A stretch of 64,000 bases of DNA, from contig JBBELK010000674.1 of the NCBI GenBank assembly GCA_037783545.1, forward strand, positions 248,001 through 312,000, in the 5' to 3' direction. Position numbers and translations under genes: made by a program. Shown in pieces: positions 1 through 11,457 of this stretch. Origin of the DNA: Henricia sp. BOLD:AAB3569. Lineage: Eukaryota; Echinodermata; Asteroidea; Spinulosida; Echinasteridae. A model generated the notes under the pieces. That model did no database searches, was not told the DNA's origin, and saw only the letters and a program-made list of their open reading frames with translations. Each line of letters opens with the position of its first letter. The first letter of the stretch is position 1.

Positions 1-963
1 AACACTGCCGTTTGCAGTTTGTTTCTTTCTCGTTCATGTGATGATGTCCATGATCGTTGATCAGTCAATGTCAGCACTGACCAATATCATATTTTTGTCC
101 TACCTCGCTCAATGTTTGTACTACTATTGGGTACTGTTTTTTTCACCATGCATATGCTCTACCAGCTGAGCTATAAGGCACAGTTGGTATACTCCCTTGT
201 GTTTTCCCTATAGACCTATTCTTGCCCCAAGACTACTCTAGTCGATATTGGTTTGTGAACGCGTACGTTGGCCATTCCCAGTAGTGCGCCCTCTTGCAGC
301 ACTAACGGACCAGTCTTTGCTCACTAGAGTATAAGCAACTCTTCTATTAGTGCCCCTGTCTAACGCGGCAAGTGGCCAGGGCACCAGGATTTCTGTGTGT
401 ACAATCCTATGGCAGTTGAACCTGGATAATCTGGCCACATACAGTAAATTGCCTCAATGAATCAACCTAGCTACTGTGGAACATTTTAGGAGGAGCTTTA
501 AAGTGTTATTAACAAACGTCAACTTTTTAATGAAGAACTATTTCATACACTTCACTTTCAGCTATTTTTCAACAATACACATGCACTGTGGTATGTTTTA
601 GGATGTTTGTATATGATTGTTTTCTCCGATTTCATTTGCGGTTATTTCATTTCTGTGGTGATTAGGCACTACACCAAATATTGCATTCTTTGTACGTTAG
701 TTTTATTTATTTTTATTACTAAAGCCACAGTTCGTTAATTGCAGTTACCCAAAATTTTATTTTAGGAGTTGACAAGAAAAACCTGACTTAAAGTGTTAAT
801 AGCAGTTTTGTTTTGCCCCCCCCCCTCCCCCTAAATTTAAGTTTCCCCCTCTTGCCCACCCCCCAGATTAACAGGTCTGGTGCCGCCGCTGGTAGAGGGG
901 TTCTCTTCCAATCTCTTCATCGTCTTCTATTCACAAGTTTCTTCGGGATTACAAGCTACACTG
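1..963. other. Non-coding stretch, no gene seen
   Basis: No credible reading frame. The stretch is AT-rich, with a C-rich run near 816-870. Its last bases (about 957-963) look like the start of the repeat that resumes after the solo LTR. Confidence 0.5.
143..180 (-). other. tRNA-like A-box fragment (possible SINE head)
   Basis: Read on the minus strand, the bases match the 5' half of a tRNA, including TAGCTCAGCTGGTAGAGC, the classic D-arm and RNA polymerase III A box. No matching B box (GGTTCGANNCC) follows at the right distance. It is therefore not a functional tRNA and is better read as the relic of a tRNA-derived SINE or tRNA pseudogene. Confidence 0.4.
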
Positions 964-2483
964 TGTGACGCCACACCCTTTTGGGGGTGCGGTCGTCGGA
1001 CGGCACGACCGGAACGTCCCTGAGCGGTAGAGACGCGTCCGTTGGGATGGAAATATACCGTCCCAGTATTGGTTGCAGTATTTGGGGTAATTAACTGAAC
1101 AGTATATGAGTAATGGATGCGATGAAGTAACGTAATAAACGCCTTGAGCGAAGACTAGTATGATTTATGTGATTTGCTAATGACTTCACTTTGCCCTTAG
1201 GTCTTGATAGAGGGCGTCCTTAATTAGCTTAATTAGCGGTGACGATTCTTTATTAGTTAACACACAGGGGCTCAGACTCAGGTCAATAGGGGCGCTCTGC
1301 AGACAGAACACATGCATAGACCAACCGGACTAGAGGCTTAGTTTGAATACCGCACACACACTTAGAGCAGTGTGCCAAACTAGCGTATTACGGGAGCCAG
1401 TGCCTTTAAGCTCTGGGATATTACGTCACCCGTCCACGCCTTGCAACCGACAATGCATAGGCACGGGTAGCGTTCCCAGGCTCCTCTAGTGTTCCTGGAT
1501 ACGAAACACTATACCACACGTAGGCTTCAGCCGTACTATTACGTCCTGGCTATCTGATGCACGGGTGTTATCCTTACCAGCAATCAGGAGTACAGCCCAA
1601 CTATAGCGTTGTCCAGTCCTTTAAAGGGCCTGTGACATCCTAAACAACTTTGTGCCTAAGCTTTGCTTCATAATGACGGATTACTTGTTCAGCAAGACAT
1701 ACTATTGTTCGTTTGGATGTAAAATCAATAAAAGGTGGCATTTTTCAACTTTGAAGATTTCATTGCAATAAATCACAGACAGAGGGCGCTGTTTTGAGTG
1801 CATCACATAAGGAAGACATAAGGGAAAAGTTAAGAAAAAACATAAGACTTCAAGTTGGACTTGTGGCAAATTGCTGCAGTTTCTACCCCCAGTTTTGTCA
1901 TGGCTTACAGCAGGCAACATGTAAAACAAACTCAAACAGCCATGGATTACAAAAGTTTCAAGAAAATTGAGAAAAAAGTGGAATCTTTTGTGCACAGATC
2001 AATGTGATTTTCCTGTGTTTGCCTCTTGTGACGTCGTGACCTTGGTCATGAATATGCATTTTGCATTAGCATAAAAACTAAAAACCTTTGTTTTAACCCC
2101 CAAAGCAAGCTCCAAATAGGATTTTTATGACTTTAACTGAGTAAGGTGGTTTTAAGGCATAGATTTCATTGATAAAAATCCTAAATAAGGGGCCCTTTAA
2201 GCAGTTGTGGGCTCGACGCTGCACAGCATCGAACTAAGCCACGCTCTCTCTGTACGCGACTTATATAGATGCCTTGCGGACACCGTAGAACACACACAAA
2301 ATACCCCGCACGTCAGTCACATACACAGTGACCGTCACGGACCAATCAGCGCGCACCGGGGAGGTGCTTCACGGCTGCTGTATTGGAACTACATGGTGTG
2401 TGTGAACTGTGCCGTGTGCACAATCTGTGTGCGCTCCCTTTTTAGGCGGCCCGCAGCAATCCATATACCCCTGCCGCGTTACA
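964..2483 (-). mobile_element. Solo LTR of a Gypsy-type element, interrupted by a MITE
   Basis: Reverse complement of the same LTR family seen at 50086-51065. Read on the minus strand it begins TGTAACGCG and ends GGCGTCACA, so it has the TG...CA termini of LTRs. No internal retroelement sequence follows at either side, so it is a solo LTR left by recombination. ACTG lies directly at both outer ends (960-963 and 2484-2487), consistent with a 4-bp target duplication. The copy is split by the TTAA element at 1625-2196. Confidence 0.75.
1625..2196. mobile_element. TTAA MITE, family T1 copy 1
   Basis: A 572-bp insertion in the solo LTR, flanked on both sides by TTAA (1621-1624 and 2197-2200). Its short terminal inverted repeats start AGGGCC. 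A second copy in the opposite orientation lies at 30861-31421. Comparison with the uninterrupted LTR at 50086-51065 shows it is an insertion. TTAA targets are used by piggyBac and Kolobok transposases; the TTAAAGG start resembles Kolobok-linked T2 MITEs of Xenopus as I recall them. The open frames inside are not coding. Confidence 0.75.
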
Positions 2484-2487
2484 ACTG

Positions 2488-3599
2488 TTAAAAAAATCTC
2501 TGTTCATTTACAGTACATTCATATGTCAATTGGCATTACATAGCGTACTGTTTTTAAACAGTACATTCTACTTTTTTGTTTTATCTGTTTGCATACAGTA
2601 GACTCTACTGTTATTTGGAATTGTAAATTCACAGAAGATTCTTCTGTTTTTCAACAGACGACTAAGTGTTCGTTTTGTGCATGGTTTTGTTCTTTAACAA
2701 AGCCTTCTGTACAGAAACAATTCTATGTAACTGAACGAAGCAGTCCAGGTTATTGACGACTGTTTCTTGTTGACCTTTACAGTTCACTTTTTGTGTTGTA
2801 GAGTAGATGCACCACACTTCATGTAAAATAAGTCGGCATGTTTCTCTCAATTTCCTAGTTTTTATTTGCATGCCGGGGTGCAGTGGAGTTTCAACAGGGT
2901 GTACAATTTACCAAAAATGTAACCCGACTCGCTGAAATACAGGAATATGATAAATTCAAGGGGAATTTCCGCCTGAGTCTACTGTATTCCCGTACTTTGA
3001 GGCAGGTTACATGCTCCCGTGTATCTCCACTGCAGGCAGTATTGCACGGCAAATTAAACGCAAATAAAAACCAAAAAATGTACGAAAATACCGACTTGCC
3101 TTTCACGACATGTAGAGCAGCTACTTCTCGTTCAAGTCGGCACTATAAACTGAACAGTCTCCAGTATATATTTCGACATAACGCCCGCCAAAATCTGTTA
3201 TTTCATATACGAACGGCACAACTACAAAAAGCGCACTGCGCAGTTTGAATTTACTGCAGTGATTTCCCAGCATGCAACGTACTGGTACTCGCTATCAACG
3301 CCGCGTAATTTCTGCCGCATACTAGGGAACATCGATGGGATAACAGAAGGTCCTCTGTTACTAAACAGTAACATGGCTGTATTTTAACAGATGAAGATTA
3401 CAAGTTTCTTGTTCCTGAACAAACCTGTAATTTAACGGCAAACTGTCTGTAATCATACAGAACAATATGTTTAAAATGTACACAGACGGAAGAACGTTTG
3501 TGCAATAACAACAAATTCCAAAAACAGTAAAAGTTACTGTTCGATTTTGACTTTTTCAACAGAAAAACACCTGTGACTCAACACAATTTTTTACAGTGT
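2488..3599. repeat. Repeat with CACTGT(T)AAAAA ends, interrupted by the solo LTR
   Basis: The sequence after the solo LTR starts CTGTTAAAAAAATC and the stretch ends ...TTTTTTACAGTGT, giving inverted ends of the form ACACTGT-A-rich. The missing first bases (CACTG) sit at 959-963 on the other side of the LTR, so the LTR seems to have landed in the first bases of this element. Open frames of 71-121 codons here match nothing I recognise. Confidence 0.4.
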
Positions 3600-4181
3600 A
3601 CAGCTGCTGTGCCTTGGGCACTTTTTAGGATTTTTTATTTTTTTAATGCCAAACGAATTAATACTATAAATAGCGCCCAGCTTCTGCTTCGGGTTGCTTC
3701 TACCCACTGCATGTCCTCCGTTATTTTGGCCTCCTACACTCAGAGTGCAACCTTCGCTTTGGGATGTCCTGATCATCATCGCCCGCATTACCAGCTCCAC
3801 TTGAAAAGAGTGGGGACGGAGGGGCAGTCGGCCATCATTTTTGTTTTTGGAATCGAAGGGCACAAGCGGGGTCCCTCCTGATGCCGCCAAAAGACATGCC
3901 GCCAGAAGACATCCCGCTGTATCTCGCACGATGTTTGTAAACCCTTCGATCCTGGCTGCTTTATCAAAAGGCCCATCTACATCTACACAAGCCAACGTTA
4001 TTTTTTTAGTCGGACAACAAGGACCAACATTGGAACTCGTTGGGCGTTGCATGGTTGCTCTATACGCTCGTCCAAACATGATCCAAAAATGGCTCGACTA
4101 CCGTTACCTGCTGCCTTCACACGTGACAGGGGTATCACTCTGCTGTTGGGTCCGTTGGCAAACTTCAACGAAGTTGGGAGA
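3600..4181. other. Unassigned stretch with antiparallel open frames
   Basis: Holds a 162-codon frame on the minus strand (3591-4079) overlapping a 120-codon frame on the plus strand (3841-4203). Neither shows a family motif I know, and the frames shadow each other. I see no splice or domain support for a gene. Confidence 0.3.
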
Positions 4182-4423
4182 TATATGGGTCTGTCCACAG
4201 TAATGGGGTACATTTCTGTAACATTCAAGATCTTAGGTCCGTGTTCACTTCAAATGTCTTAATTTTATCTTTAAATTATCAAGCTAAACTGAGGAAATAA
4301 CTTTTTCACCAAGGAGTAAGAAAAATAGTCCTACAACATACATTTCTGAAAACCCCGTGCACAAATTTTCCTATTACGCGTGTAACAAAGATGGAAAAAA
4401 ATGTCACAAAATGGTCTGTCCAC

Positions 4424-4780
4424 ACTGTAAAAATTAAGTAGTCATTTTGCACCAAACATTAGTCAAATTAGAAATAAAAATTAGTCTTTGAACACGTGAC
4501 TAATTTTGCAATCTAAAAGACTAACTGGACATTTTTTGACTAACCAATTTCAGGAAAATACTAATCTCAGTTTATGCAAAGACTAATGCAGATTTGTGTA
4601 GGACTAATTTTTTTGAAAGACTAATTAGATCACATCCAAATTACTAATCATGTTAGTCACCCGAGTTCCGGAAGACGAATTAAATTCCAAATGACTAATT
4701 GTATGACTAATTAATTCGTGAAATACTAATTCCTTACAAAATTAGTCAGGCTTTGGAAGATTCCAAGGTTTGACGTCCCT
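4424..4780 (+). repeat. Left-arm GACTAAT subrepeat block
   Basis: Starts CACTGTAAAAATTAAGTAGTCA and then shows many loosely spaced GACTAAT or ATTAGTC words, about every 25-35 bases. The mirror block at 14935-15235 ends with the complement of the same start. It may be a separate inverted-end element embedded in the larger palindrome. Confidence 0.55.
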
Positions 4781-5128
4781 CCCTTTGAACACTTACGTTA
4801 AATATGTCTTTCTTGAAGAAAATGAGCACGGCTCCATTGTCAGCTCGAAACTGTTTTTGTTGTATTTCAAGCCAAGAACACAATACAAATATTTGCCCTT
4901 TGTGCAGCTGCTTTAGGCTGTTTGTGCAGTATACGTGTTACTTATGTTGAGGTAGTTAGTTCGATTAGTAGAACAGCTGAGTGGCGTGATATTCTTTTTG
5001 GCGCTGAAAAACGTAACAGCGTACATATTACACGTATGTCGTACGTGTACGTATATACACAGTACACACAGCGTTCAGCAGCGACAGATGCAGCCACGGC
5101 GACAGATCAGACTCAAAAGAGGTAGTAG
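4781..5128. other. Left-arm spacer with no match in the right arm
   Basis: This stretch and 14248-14934 occupy the same place in the two arms but do not match each other on inspection. No gene seen. Confidence 0.35.
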
Positions 5129-5218
5129 TCCGGGAGCCCAGCAGGATTTCATCATAATTTTGAGTGCAAAAGGTTTGAAGTGTGGGATTGGTAGAAGTAG
5201 CTGGGACATCTCCCAAAC
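5129..5218 (+). repeat. First part of the ~141-bp tandem array
   Basis: Contains ATCATAATTTTGAGTGCAAA at 5151. The equivalent word in the next unit lies at 9134, which is 141 bases away once the inserted transposon at 5219-9060 is removed. The whole segment matches the complement of 14159-14247. Confidence 0.6.
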
Positions 5219-5677
5219 GCATTACGAATTTCTCCCATTTAAACGAATCCGAGTTAGAGCTTTCTAACTCGGAAAGAGCGCATCGCATTCAAAAGTGACA
5301 GCTGTCCCCAGCGGACATAATTGTAATAGCCCCTTGTGGGTCACAGCCAAGGTAGTATAATAGCCTATTGACCTCTATAAGTGTACAGTGTGCCACCTGG
5401 GTAATGGAATTGACTGGTTTTTTCATCCACTGATGGTAGTTACATGTGGTTGCTGCAATAACCACCAGCTTCATGCGTAGGAATATGAAAATAAAAAAAC
5501 ATGGACATTAAGTCATTATCACTAAGTTAAATTTAATAATCTATGTGTTAATTTTGTTGGGTCCAAACAACTCGGTCCTGTCTCAGAGTTTGGGTGGAAT
5601 TTTTATCACTTAGGCCTATATGTAGCAGGAAAAGCACAAAAGTGTGAAGTACATGTACGTTGCTTGAAATGGTTTAA

Positions 5678-5989
5678 GGACTGATTTACAGAGTACACAG
5701 GGAGTCACTCGTGCCATTCATACCTGTTAAACATAATGTATTTAACACAATGTATGGTTTGACCAGGGTAGTAGAAAAGTTGTTGAACCTTGAACTCCAA
5801 AAAAAAAAATTGTCCGAAGGACACAAGGCACAACAACTAAAACAAAGCACACCTTCAATGAAGCAACTTATCGACAATTTAGTTTCAAATATCAATAAAA
5901 TGAGTATCCGACAAGGCAATTTTCAAATTAATTTTAATAAAAGCGGAAAACAAGAACCCATCAGTCTTAGCAAATATCATGCATTATGA
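5678..5989 (+). pseudogene. Unrecognised reading frame inside the nested transposon
   Basis: Open frame of about 100 codons with a lysine- and glutamine-rich middle (around an A10 run) and an asparagine-rich end. It has no ATG at the upstream end and could be an exon, since a TTTACAG acceptor-like site precedes it at 5685-5691. I do not recognise the product. Its position inside a transposon with inverted ends suggests a decayed element-encoded protein, but no catalytic residues can be named. Confidence 0.25.
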
Positions 5990-6560
5990 TTAGTCCTGTT
6001 CCACTTGGGAGAAATACAATTTTCCCATGTTATGAAAATGTTGTCCCCAACAAATTGGAACAGCATTTATGTAATGTATGACATTTTAAAGACAGATCCA
6101 GAACCACAATTGTTACCAGTAAAACTTCAAGGCTCTGACGTTCCGTACTTTCTTGTATTTTTCACAGATTAAACGTCTCTCAATCCAAGAGTTGTTGTCT
6201 GTCCTCTTCCCAATTTATTTGAATACAGAATATTATATATGGGGGGTACAGTACGAAAACAACCTTTTATAGCTCCATGCTTTAAATAAGAAACATGCAG
6301 AGTGTTTCTATCAATTGCTCTGTAAGCGTATACCTGGAAAAATATTACCCCGTACAGAACCAGATATTTCATGGACCACGCAGATTTTCCCATGTACGTT
6401 TTCAAACTGAGCGGGTGGAGAGCGCACCTCAACTATATGAGTCGCCATTATTTTCAACACACGACTATAGACATGGTGGCAAAACAAAGACCGACCCATT
6501 ACTCTAGCTCTCTCTATTATCAACCATGTACATGTATAGAAAATTATCATATCAAATCAT

Positions 6561-6932
6561 GTGTTCATCAGAAAGAACAGTTGGAGAAACGATCGAAGCA
6601 TATGGCGTGTACATGTTAAGAAACATGTCGCTGCTAGCTTGCTTGATACAAGCGGTATTTCGGGGTTATATTACTCCGTCGAAAGTTGTTCGGAACAAAA
6701 TATAATCCATCTCTACGTACAAAGAGTGGACAAGGTTGAGGTTGTTGACGAAATCCATTCAATATTACACCCATCAAAAGCAGAGTATCCATCAAATAAA
6801 GGGCTCTTTGCAGGTGTCACATTTGTCCCTAAACAGGCTGGGAATAAATGGACTCATGAGACACTTCAGCAAAAACTAGTTTCTCTTCGTGGCAAAGTAA
6901 GCAATGCCCTACCAGGCAACACTACATTGTAA
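6561..6932 (+). pseudogene. Unrecognised 123-codon frame inside the nested transposon
   Basis: The longest plus-strand frame of the nested element. The middle has a run of acidic and hydrophobic residues (VEVVDEIHSILHP), then KQAGNKWTHETLQQKL. A second open stretch in a shifted frame follows at about 6994-7144 and ends LIKLLRKN-stop, and another overlaps upstream (6580-6705). Together they look like one protein broken by frameshifts. Family unknown; a transposase is the natural guess from context only. Confidence 0.3.
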
Positions 6933-7144
6933 GTGACGGTCAACAAAAATTTACCATATCCCTGTCAATGAGCAAGCAATAATCAATTCCAAGAAAATTC
7001 AAGATATTGCAAGAGAGGCCATACAACGGAGATATCCGGTTGTAGAATACAAATTCATCTTCGACAGTATTAAAAGCAACACCCACATTTGCAAAGACAA
7101 TTACATGCCGGACCTAATCAAACTACTCAGGAAAAATTAATTAG

Positions 7145-9000
7145 CAACCAACATTTCATGACAAACATTTTTGTAAGAAAATCCGAATGATAAGCCTCAT
7201 TAAAAAAACAAAAGAAAGATACATGCATCATGTAAATCAAAACAGTCTGCTAACAATCTCAATGTTGAAAAAAATATTTTGTTTTATTTTACGCAAACTT
7301 AAAAAGAAAGCATCATTTAAGTACTCACAAGCTAGGTTCTTTCCCTGAACAAGCAAAGTTATTTGGCCGGCTGCAAAAAGTATTCAGGGCTGTCTAATGT
7401 TGAAAAACACAAATATGGAAATGTGGAAAGCGAAAACAGGCCAAGCATCGAACAGAAAAAGCAAAATGCTATTTAACGTGGATGATTTAATTTAAAATTC
7501 GGAACAACGAATACATTCAGTGTAATTAACATTTGAAATTATGGACGATATACAGCTGCACATGGTTTGTACAAGTTTGCACATGCAGACTTGAATTGTT
7601 TCAAATGAAAATACAAGATTTATTTGTGAATATTCTTTGAGAATTTGTTCTGATAAAAACACAAGACTCGGTGATTTATATTTGCTTCGGCTTGAAAGTT
7701 TTTTGTATCAATTTTCTTATGTATGGCCTACTTTATTTCAGAGTACATGTACATGTATCTTCACTACATGTATTATATTAACGTTTCATTTTACCAGAGA
7801 ATCTGGTGATTGTCATATTTTGTCATTTCCACTTCATTGCCCATTTTATGTGCATACGTTTTGAGGTTCTCCATGTTTTGGGCTGCTTTATTTTCCCTAT
7901 TTTTGTAGGTTTTGTTTTTAGAACTCCATTAGGCCTACTGTTAATAAACCTGTGTTAGTGTTTGCTTTTATTGGTTAACTTATTTGAGTGCAAATGCACT
8001 TAACACGTGAAGCTACCAAATTTAAACCTTCATCAGTGACCCAGGTCCCTGTTTTAAATACCTAAGTTGTTACGTTTTGTGAAATTTTTTGATTGATGAA
8101 ATTGCCTCACAGCACTTCAAACTTGACATTTTGCCAAAGAAAAACCTGAAATGCGGTTGTACATGTGTTAGCAAAACTGCTACATATGTGCTTGCATAAT
8201 TAAATATGCCGCATCTTTGCTATGACAGGGTTGTTGAGACCTTAGGACACAATTTACACATTGGCAAGTGAACACGTACCCCTCCCCCTTCCCCTCCCCC
8301 TACAAACACCTTGAATAAAATGGATCATTGAAGATTGTAAAAATGGGGACAACAAATACAAAAATTTTGAAAGGAAATGGGGGCATTAGTACATGTACCC
8401 CTTAAGACTTACTTGATGTCGCAAATTTTCAAGAATTAATTACTTAATTTTTGTTGTTTCAGCTCCTTGAGAACCCTGCACGATGGATATGTGCGCTTTT
8501 AAAATCTCATTATTATTATTGATTATTATCTCCACACACAAACAATTAAGTGGGGTGGTGGACTTCCTTCGCCATTCCCTTTGGAAACAACAAATACAAA
8601 TTAATATTCATTTCATTGTGTTGAAAAACAATCTGAGGTTTAAACTTTCTCAGCATTTGGGTGTGCATAATATGAATCTAGATTCAGTACTACATGTACA
8701 ATGGAGCGAACCCTGCATCAAATAACTACTTGTACGAACAATTGTGTATGAGATAGCCTACATGTACAATGTGGGCCACTTATTATAATTTTCCCCCAAG
8801 TTTGTGTGGAAATTCTCAGAGGAGTGCTAATGGATTGAACTTAGTTGACCCAGGGTCAGAGCACCATCAGTTGGGAATTCCCCTGGACCACATGTTGGTG
8901 ACGTTTGTAGACTGTTAGCATATCACAATTGGCATGTTTTAGGAGGGGTTGAGTGATTCGACTAATACTTATCCCCAGAGGAGACACGTTCCCATTAATC
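7145..9000. other. Non-coding part of the nested transposon
   Basis: AT-rich, with only short open frames (63-80 codons) that match nothing I recognise. C-rich tracts lie around 8280-8300. Confidence 0.35.
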
Positions 9001-9060
9001 TTCTCTCCGAAAAGGATGTGGGATTTTTAGAGAATTTTAAATGGGAGAAATTCGTAATGC

Positions 9061-9700
9061 GGGCTTTCTTAAGTGTCCCGGGTGGTGCGTTGGGAGGGGG
9101 CAGCCCCCTAAAGTCACCCAAAAATTCGGTTTCATCATAATTGAGAGTGCAAACCCAATTTTAGCACGGATCGTAAGGCCAACCTACACTGATTGAGAAT
9201 TCGTTACTTAAGAAAGATAGATTTGGTGCGTTAACCACTTAAGAAAGCGGTTAATTAGCGCTAATTAGACGTTTAATCATAATTATGAGTGCAAAGACAA
9301 AACGTATGTCTATGTGCACCCTACACACGGCTGAACACAAAAATGCCACTTAAGAAAATTTCTGGTGGTGCGAACCCTACTTAAGAAAGGGTCAAAGGTT
9401 AATTAGGTCAAAGGTCACCAATATTCAAAATACGAAGAGCAAGTTTCTGGCGTGTTTGGATTGAAAGTTTATGACAAATCAATCACTGATTAACCATTTA
9501 AGAACAAGATATGTGGTGCTAAGTCTAATTAAGAAGGCCTTCAATTAGCACTAATTACACCTTTAATCATAATTACGAGTGCATCAATAAAACAAGTGCC
9601 AATGTGTTCCTATAACCATACAAAAGCAAAATCACCCGCTTAAGAAAATGTTCGGTGGTGCGAACCCTGCTTAAGAACGTCTGGAAATCCTAAAGCTCAG
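9061..9700 (+). repeat. ~141-bp tandem array, continued
   Basis: The word GGTGCG (or GGTGCT) recurs at 9084, 9225, 9367, 9515 and 9657, spacings of 141, 142, 148 and 142 bases. ATCATAATT...GAGTGCA recurs at 9134, 9276 and 9566, and CTTAAGAAA occurs in most units. The array matches the complement of about 13530-14158 in the right arm. Confidence 0.7.
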
Positions 9701-10369
9701 GGTCACGTGTAACAGTAAGCCCCGCCCCCTGCGTCTTCCCATTCCCGCCCTGCGCACTGCATCCCGGGTGCCCTGCACTGCCGACCCCCACCTCCCGGAC
9801 CGCATGACCCAGGCGCCATGGCCCCCGGTTCCCTCTCCCGGTCCTGATGCCCACACCAATCGCCCCACCCCCTTCTCCCCCAGCCGGTCATGATACCTGC
9901 AAGTTGCGGATATGTGCTGTTGTCAAACACGATTGCGCTCCCTCCCCCTTTCCCGCTGAGCTACATCAGACCGATCACCCAACCCGACGATCTGGGCTTG
10001 TCAGGAGTTGAAGTTCCACTTTCATGAAAATCCACAGCATTATCACGTGTATTAAGTGCGTAGGGATAACTTATTTAGCCAATTTATTAGTATCAATTAG
10101 AGTAATGCCCACAAGTTCAACACTTGATTCACAAACAAGCTAATGAACAGAATTCCACAAATTAAGAAGAAATATTCCCAGTGGCGGATCCAGCCTCATT
10201 AAAATACAGGAATACGATGGATTTCAGGGGGTTATTTCCGTCCGTTTTGTGTTTAGGAACTATCGGTAATAATAGCCACCTTTGGTAATGGAGTGCGATT
10301 TTTTATGTTTGTGTTGATTTTGGTTAACCTATCCGGACCGGAACCAAGTCAGACCACATACTGCGAGCT

Positions 10370-10838
10370 TCCAGCCTAGCCCTCCGACGACTCCAGATCT
10401 CTAGCACCCGGTCACACCGAGCTGCTCTAATAAAAAGAGATGCGGTCCTCCCCAAGGACTCTTCCAGGATCCAAGCCCTCACCAAGTCATATAGTAACCA
10501 CGCCTAGGACCACCCGCCGGCCGTAAACAGATCAGGAAATTCCACAAAATCACTCATACCCGCGCGCCCTCCGCCTTGAGCCGGACAATAGGACTGATCT
10601 ATATCCTAACGTCCGTACAATACCAAGCCCTTTAGGTCCCAGCCAGCCTTGATTAGCCAAACCGTGGTCAACCTCAGCCTGCAGCGACCGCTCTCACGCA
10701 CAGAAACCAAAGTTCTGTCCCTCGGCATGAACTTTGCCATCCCGCTTAAGACAATCCTGGTCGAGGACATAATTCAGTCAACAGAACTGGCCTTACAACA
10801 CTTCAGCAAGACGACTGTATATAGATGATGATGATAAT
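10370..10838 (+). pseudogene. Penelope-like element fragment in left inner arm
   Basis: Translation near 10650-10800 gives TVVNLSLQRPLSRTETKVL, then SLGMNFAIP and VEDIIQSTELAL. This pattern (VNLS...L...LSLGLNFA...P...I..VE) is the conserved block upstream of the reverse transcriptase in Penelope-like elements as I know it. Stops interrupt the upstream part, so it is dead. The same block lies in the opposite orientation at 12169-12700. Confidence 0.55.
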
Positions 10839-10859
10839 GGCATCTTATATAGACTAAGA

Positions 10860-11200
10860 TTACTGCCATCTTGTCCACCCCCACCTAGTATACCACTCTC
10901 TCTGGAAGGACCCCACACCAGCCACAGAACGCAATATGTCCAGGCAATTGCTGACTCTCCACCAGCCATGAAAAGATGGCAGTAATCGTAGTCTGCTTTG
11001 TCCATGTCTACGGGAAGGATGGGTATATATGGATCGGTCTTGGCGTAGGGCTTGGAGTGCTGACAGTTCTTGCATTGAGTAGTTAGGTCTGGTTTGCTTG
11101 GCTTGCTTGAGTACTTGGTTAATTTGGAGTCGGACATAATGTGTAAAGCGCCATGAGTATCTTGCAGGATAGATATGTGCGCTATATGTTGTTGTTGTTG
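10860..11200 (-). mobile_element. Retroposon 3' tail with (ACA)n end
   Basis: On the minus strand it carries an ACAACAACAACA tract followed by TATATAGCGCACATATCTATCC and GGCGCTTTACAC. A very similar AGCGCACATATCTACCC block ends the SINE at 23880-24190. Trinucleotide tails of this sort mark LINE or SINE 3' ends. The 146- and 192-codon frames over it are chance frames. Confidence 0.4.
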
Positions 11201-11232
11201 TCCGTCCTTCGAAATCGAAGATGACCATGGCA

Positions 11233-11457
11233 TCAGTTGGATGGTGAGCTGTTGCGATGAGTCCGGAGATGGCTGGTGAGGCGAATCCGGGCAAGGAAAC
11301 CTCTCCCACAGGTGGGGCAGAAGTGGGTAGGCGCTGTGCTTTTGGAGCCGGTGACTCTGGCTTTGCGCATCTGGCGTTTCTGCTCGGCATGCTGGGAACG
11401 GCGCTCCTCCGCTCTCTGGGCTCCTGTTGTGATAGCACTGCGCAGCCCCGTCCTCAT
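11233..11457 (-). pseudogene. C-terminal zinc-finger piece of a non-LTR retrotransposon ORF
   Basis: The 74-codon frame ends with FCPTCGRGFLARIRLTSHL then RTH, a C2H2 zinc finger (C-x2-C...H-x3-H) of the kind found at the extreme C-terminus of many invertebrate LINE polyproteins. No reverse transcriptase is legible upstream (higher coordinates), so this is a 5'-truncated fragment. A host zinc-finger gene is unlikely because a retroposon-type tail follows immediately. Confidence 0.5.

Larger units (their letters stand above)
5219..9060. mobile_element. Nested 3.84-kb DNA transposon of unknown superfamily
   Basis: The two ends are perfect inverted repeats of 25 bases, starting GCATTACGAATTTCTCCC. 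The element interrupts the left arm. The right arm keeps the empty site ATCTCCCAAACGGGCTTTC (as complement, around 14150-14168), which defines the insertion to the base. If the element is taken as CATTACG...CGTAATG, CG is duplicated at the ends; if GC belongs to the element there is no duplication. A small hairpin (CGAGTTAG...CTAACTCG) lies just inside the left end. No transposase motif was recognised in the internal frames. Confidence 0.7.

Noticed and set aside
143-180. Functional tRNA gene
   Set aside because: Only the 5' half fits; no T arm or B box.
11233-11457. Host C2H2 zinc-finger gene
   Set aside because: A single finger at the C-terminus followed by a retroposon-type (ACA)n tail fits a LINE better.
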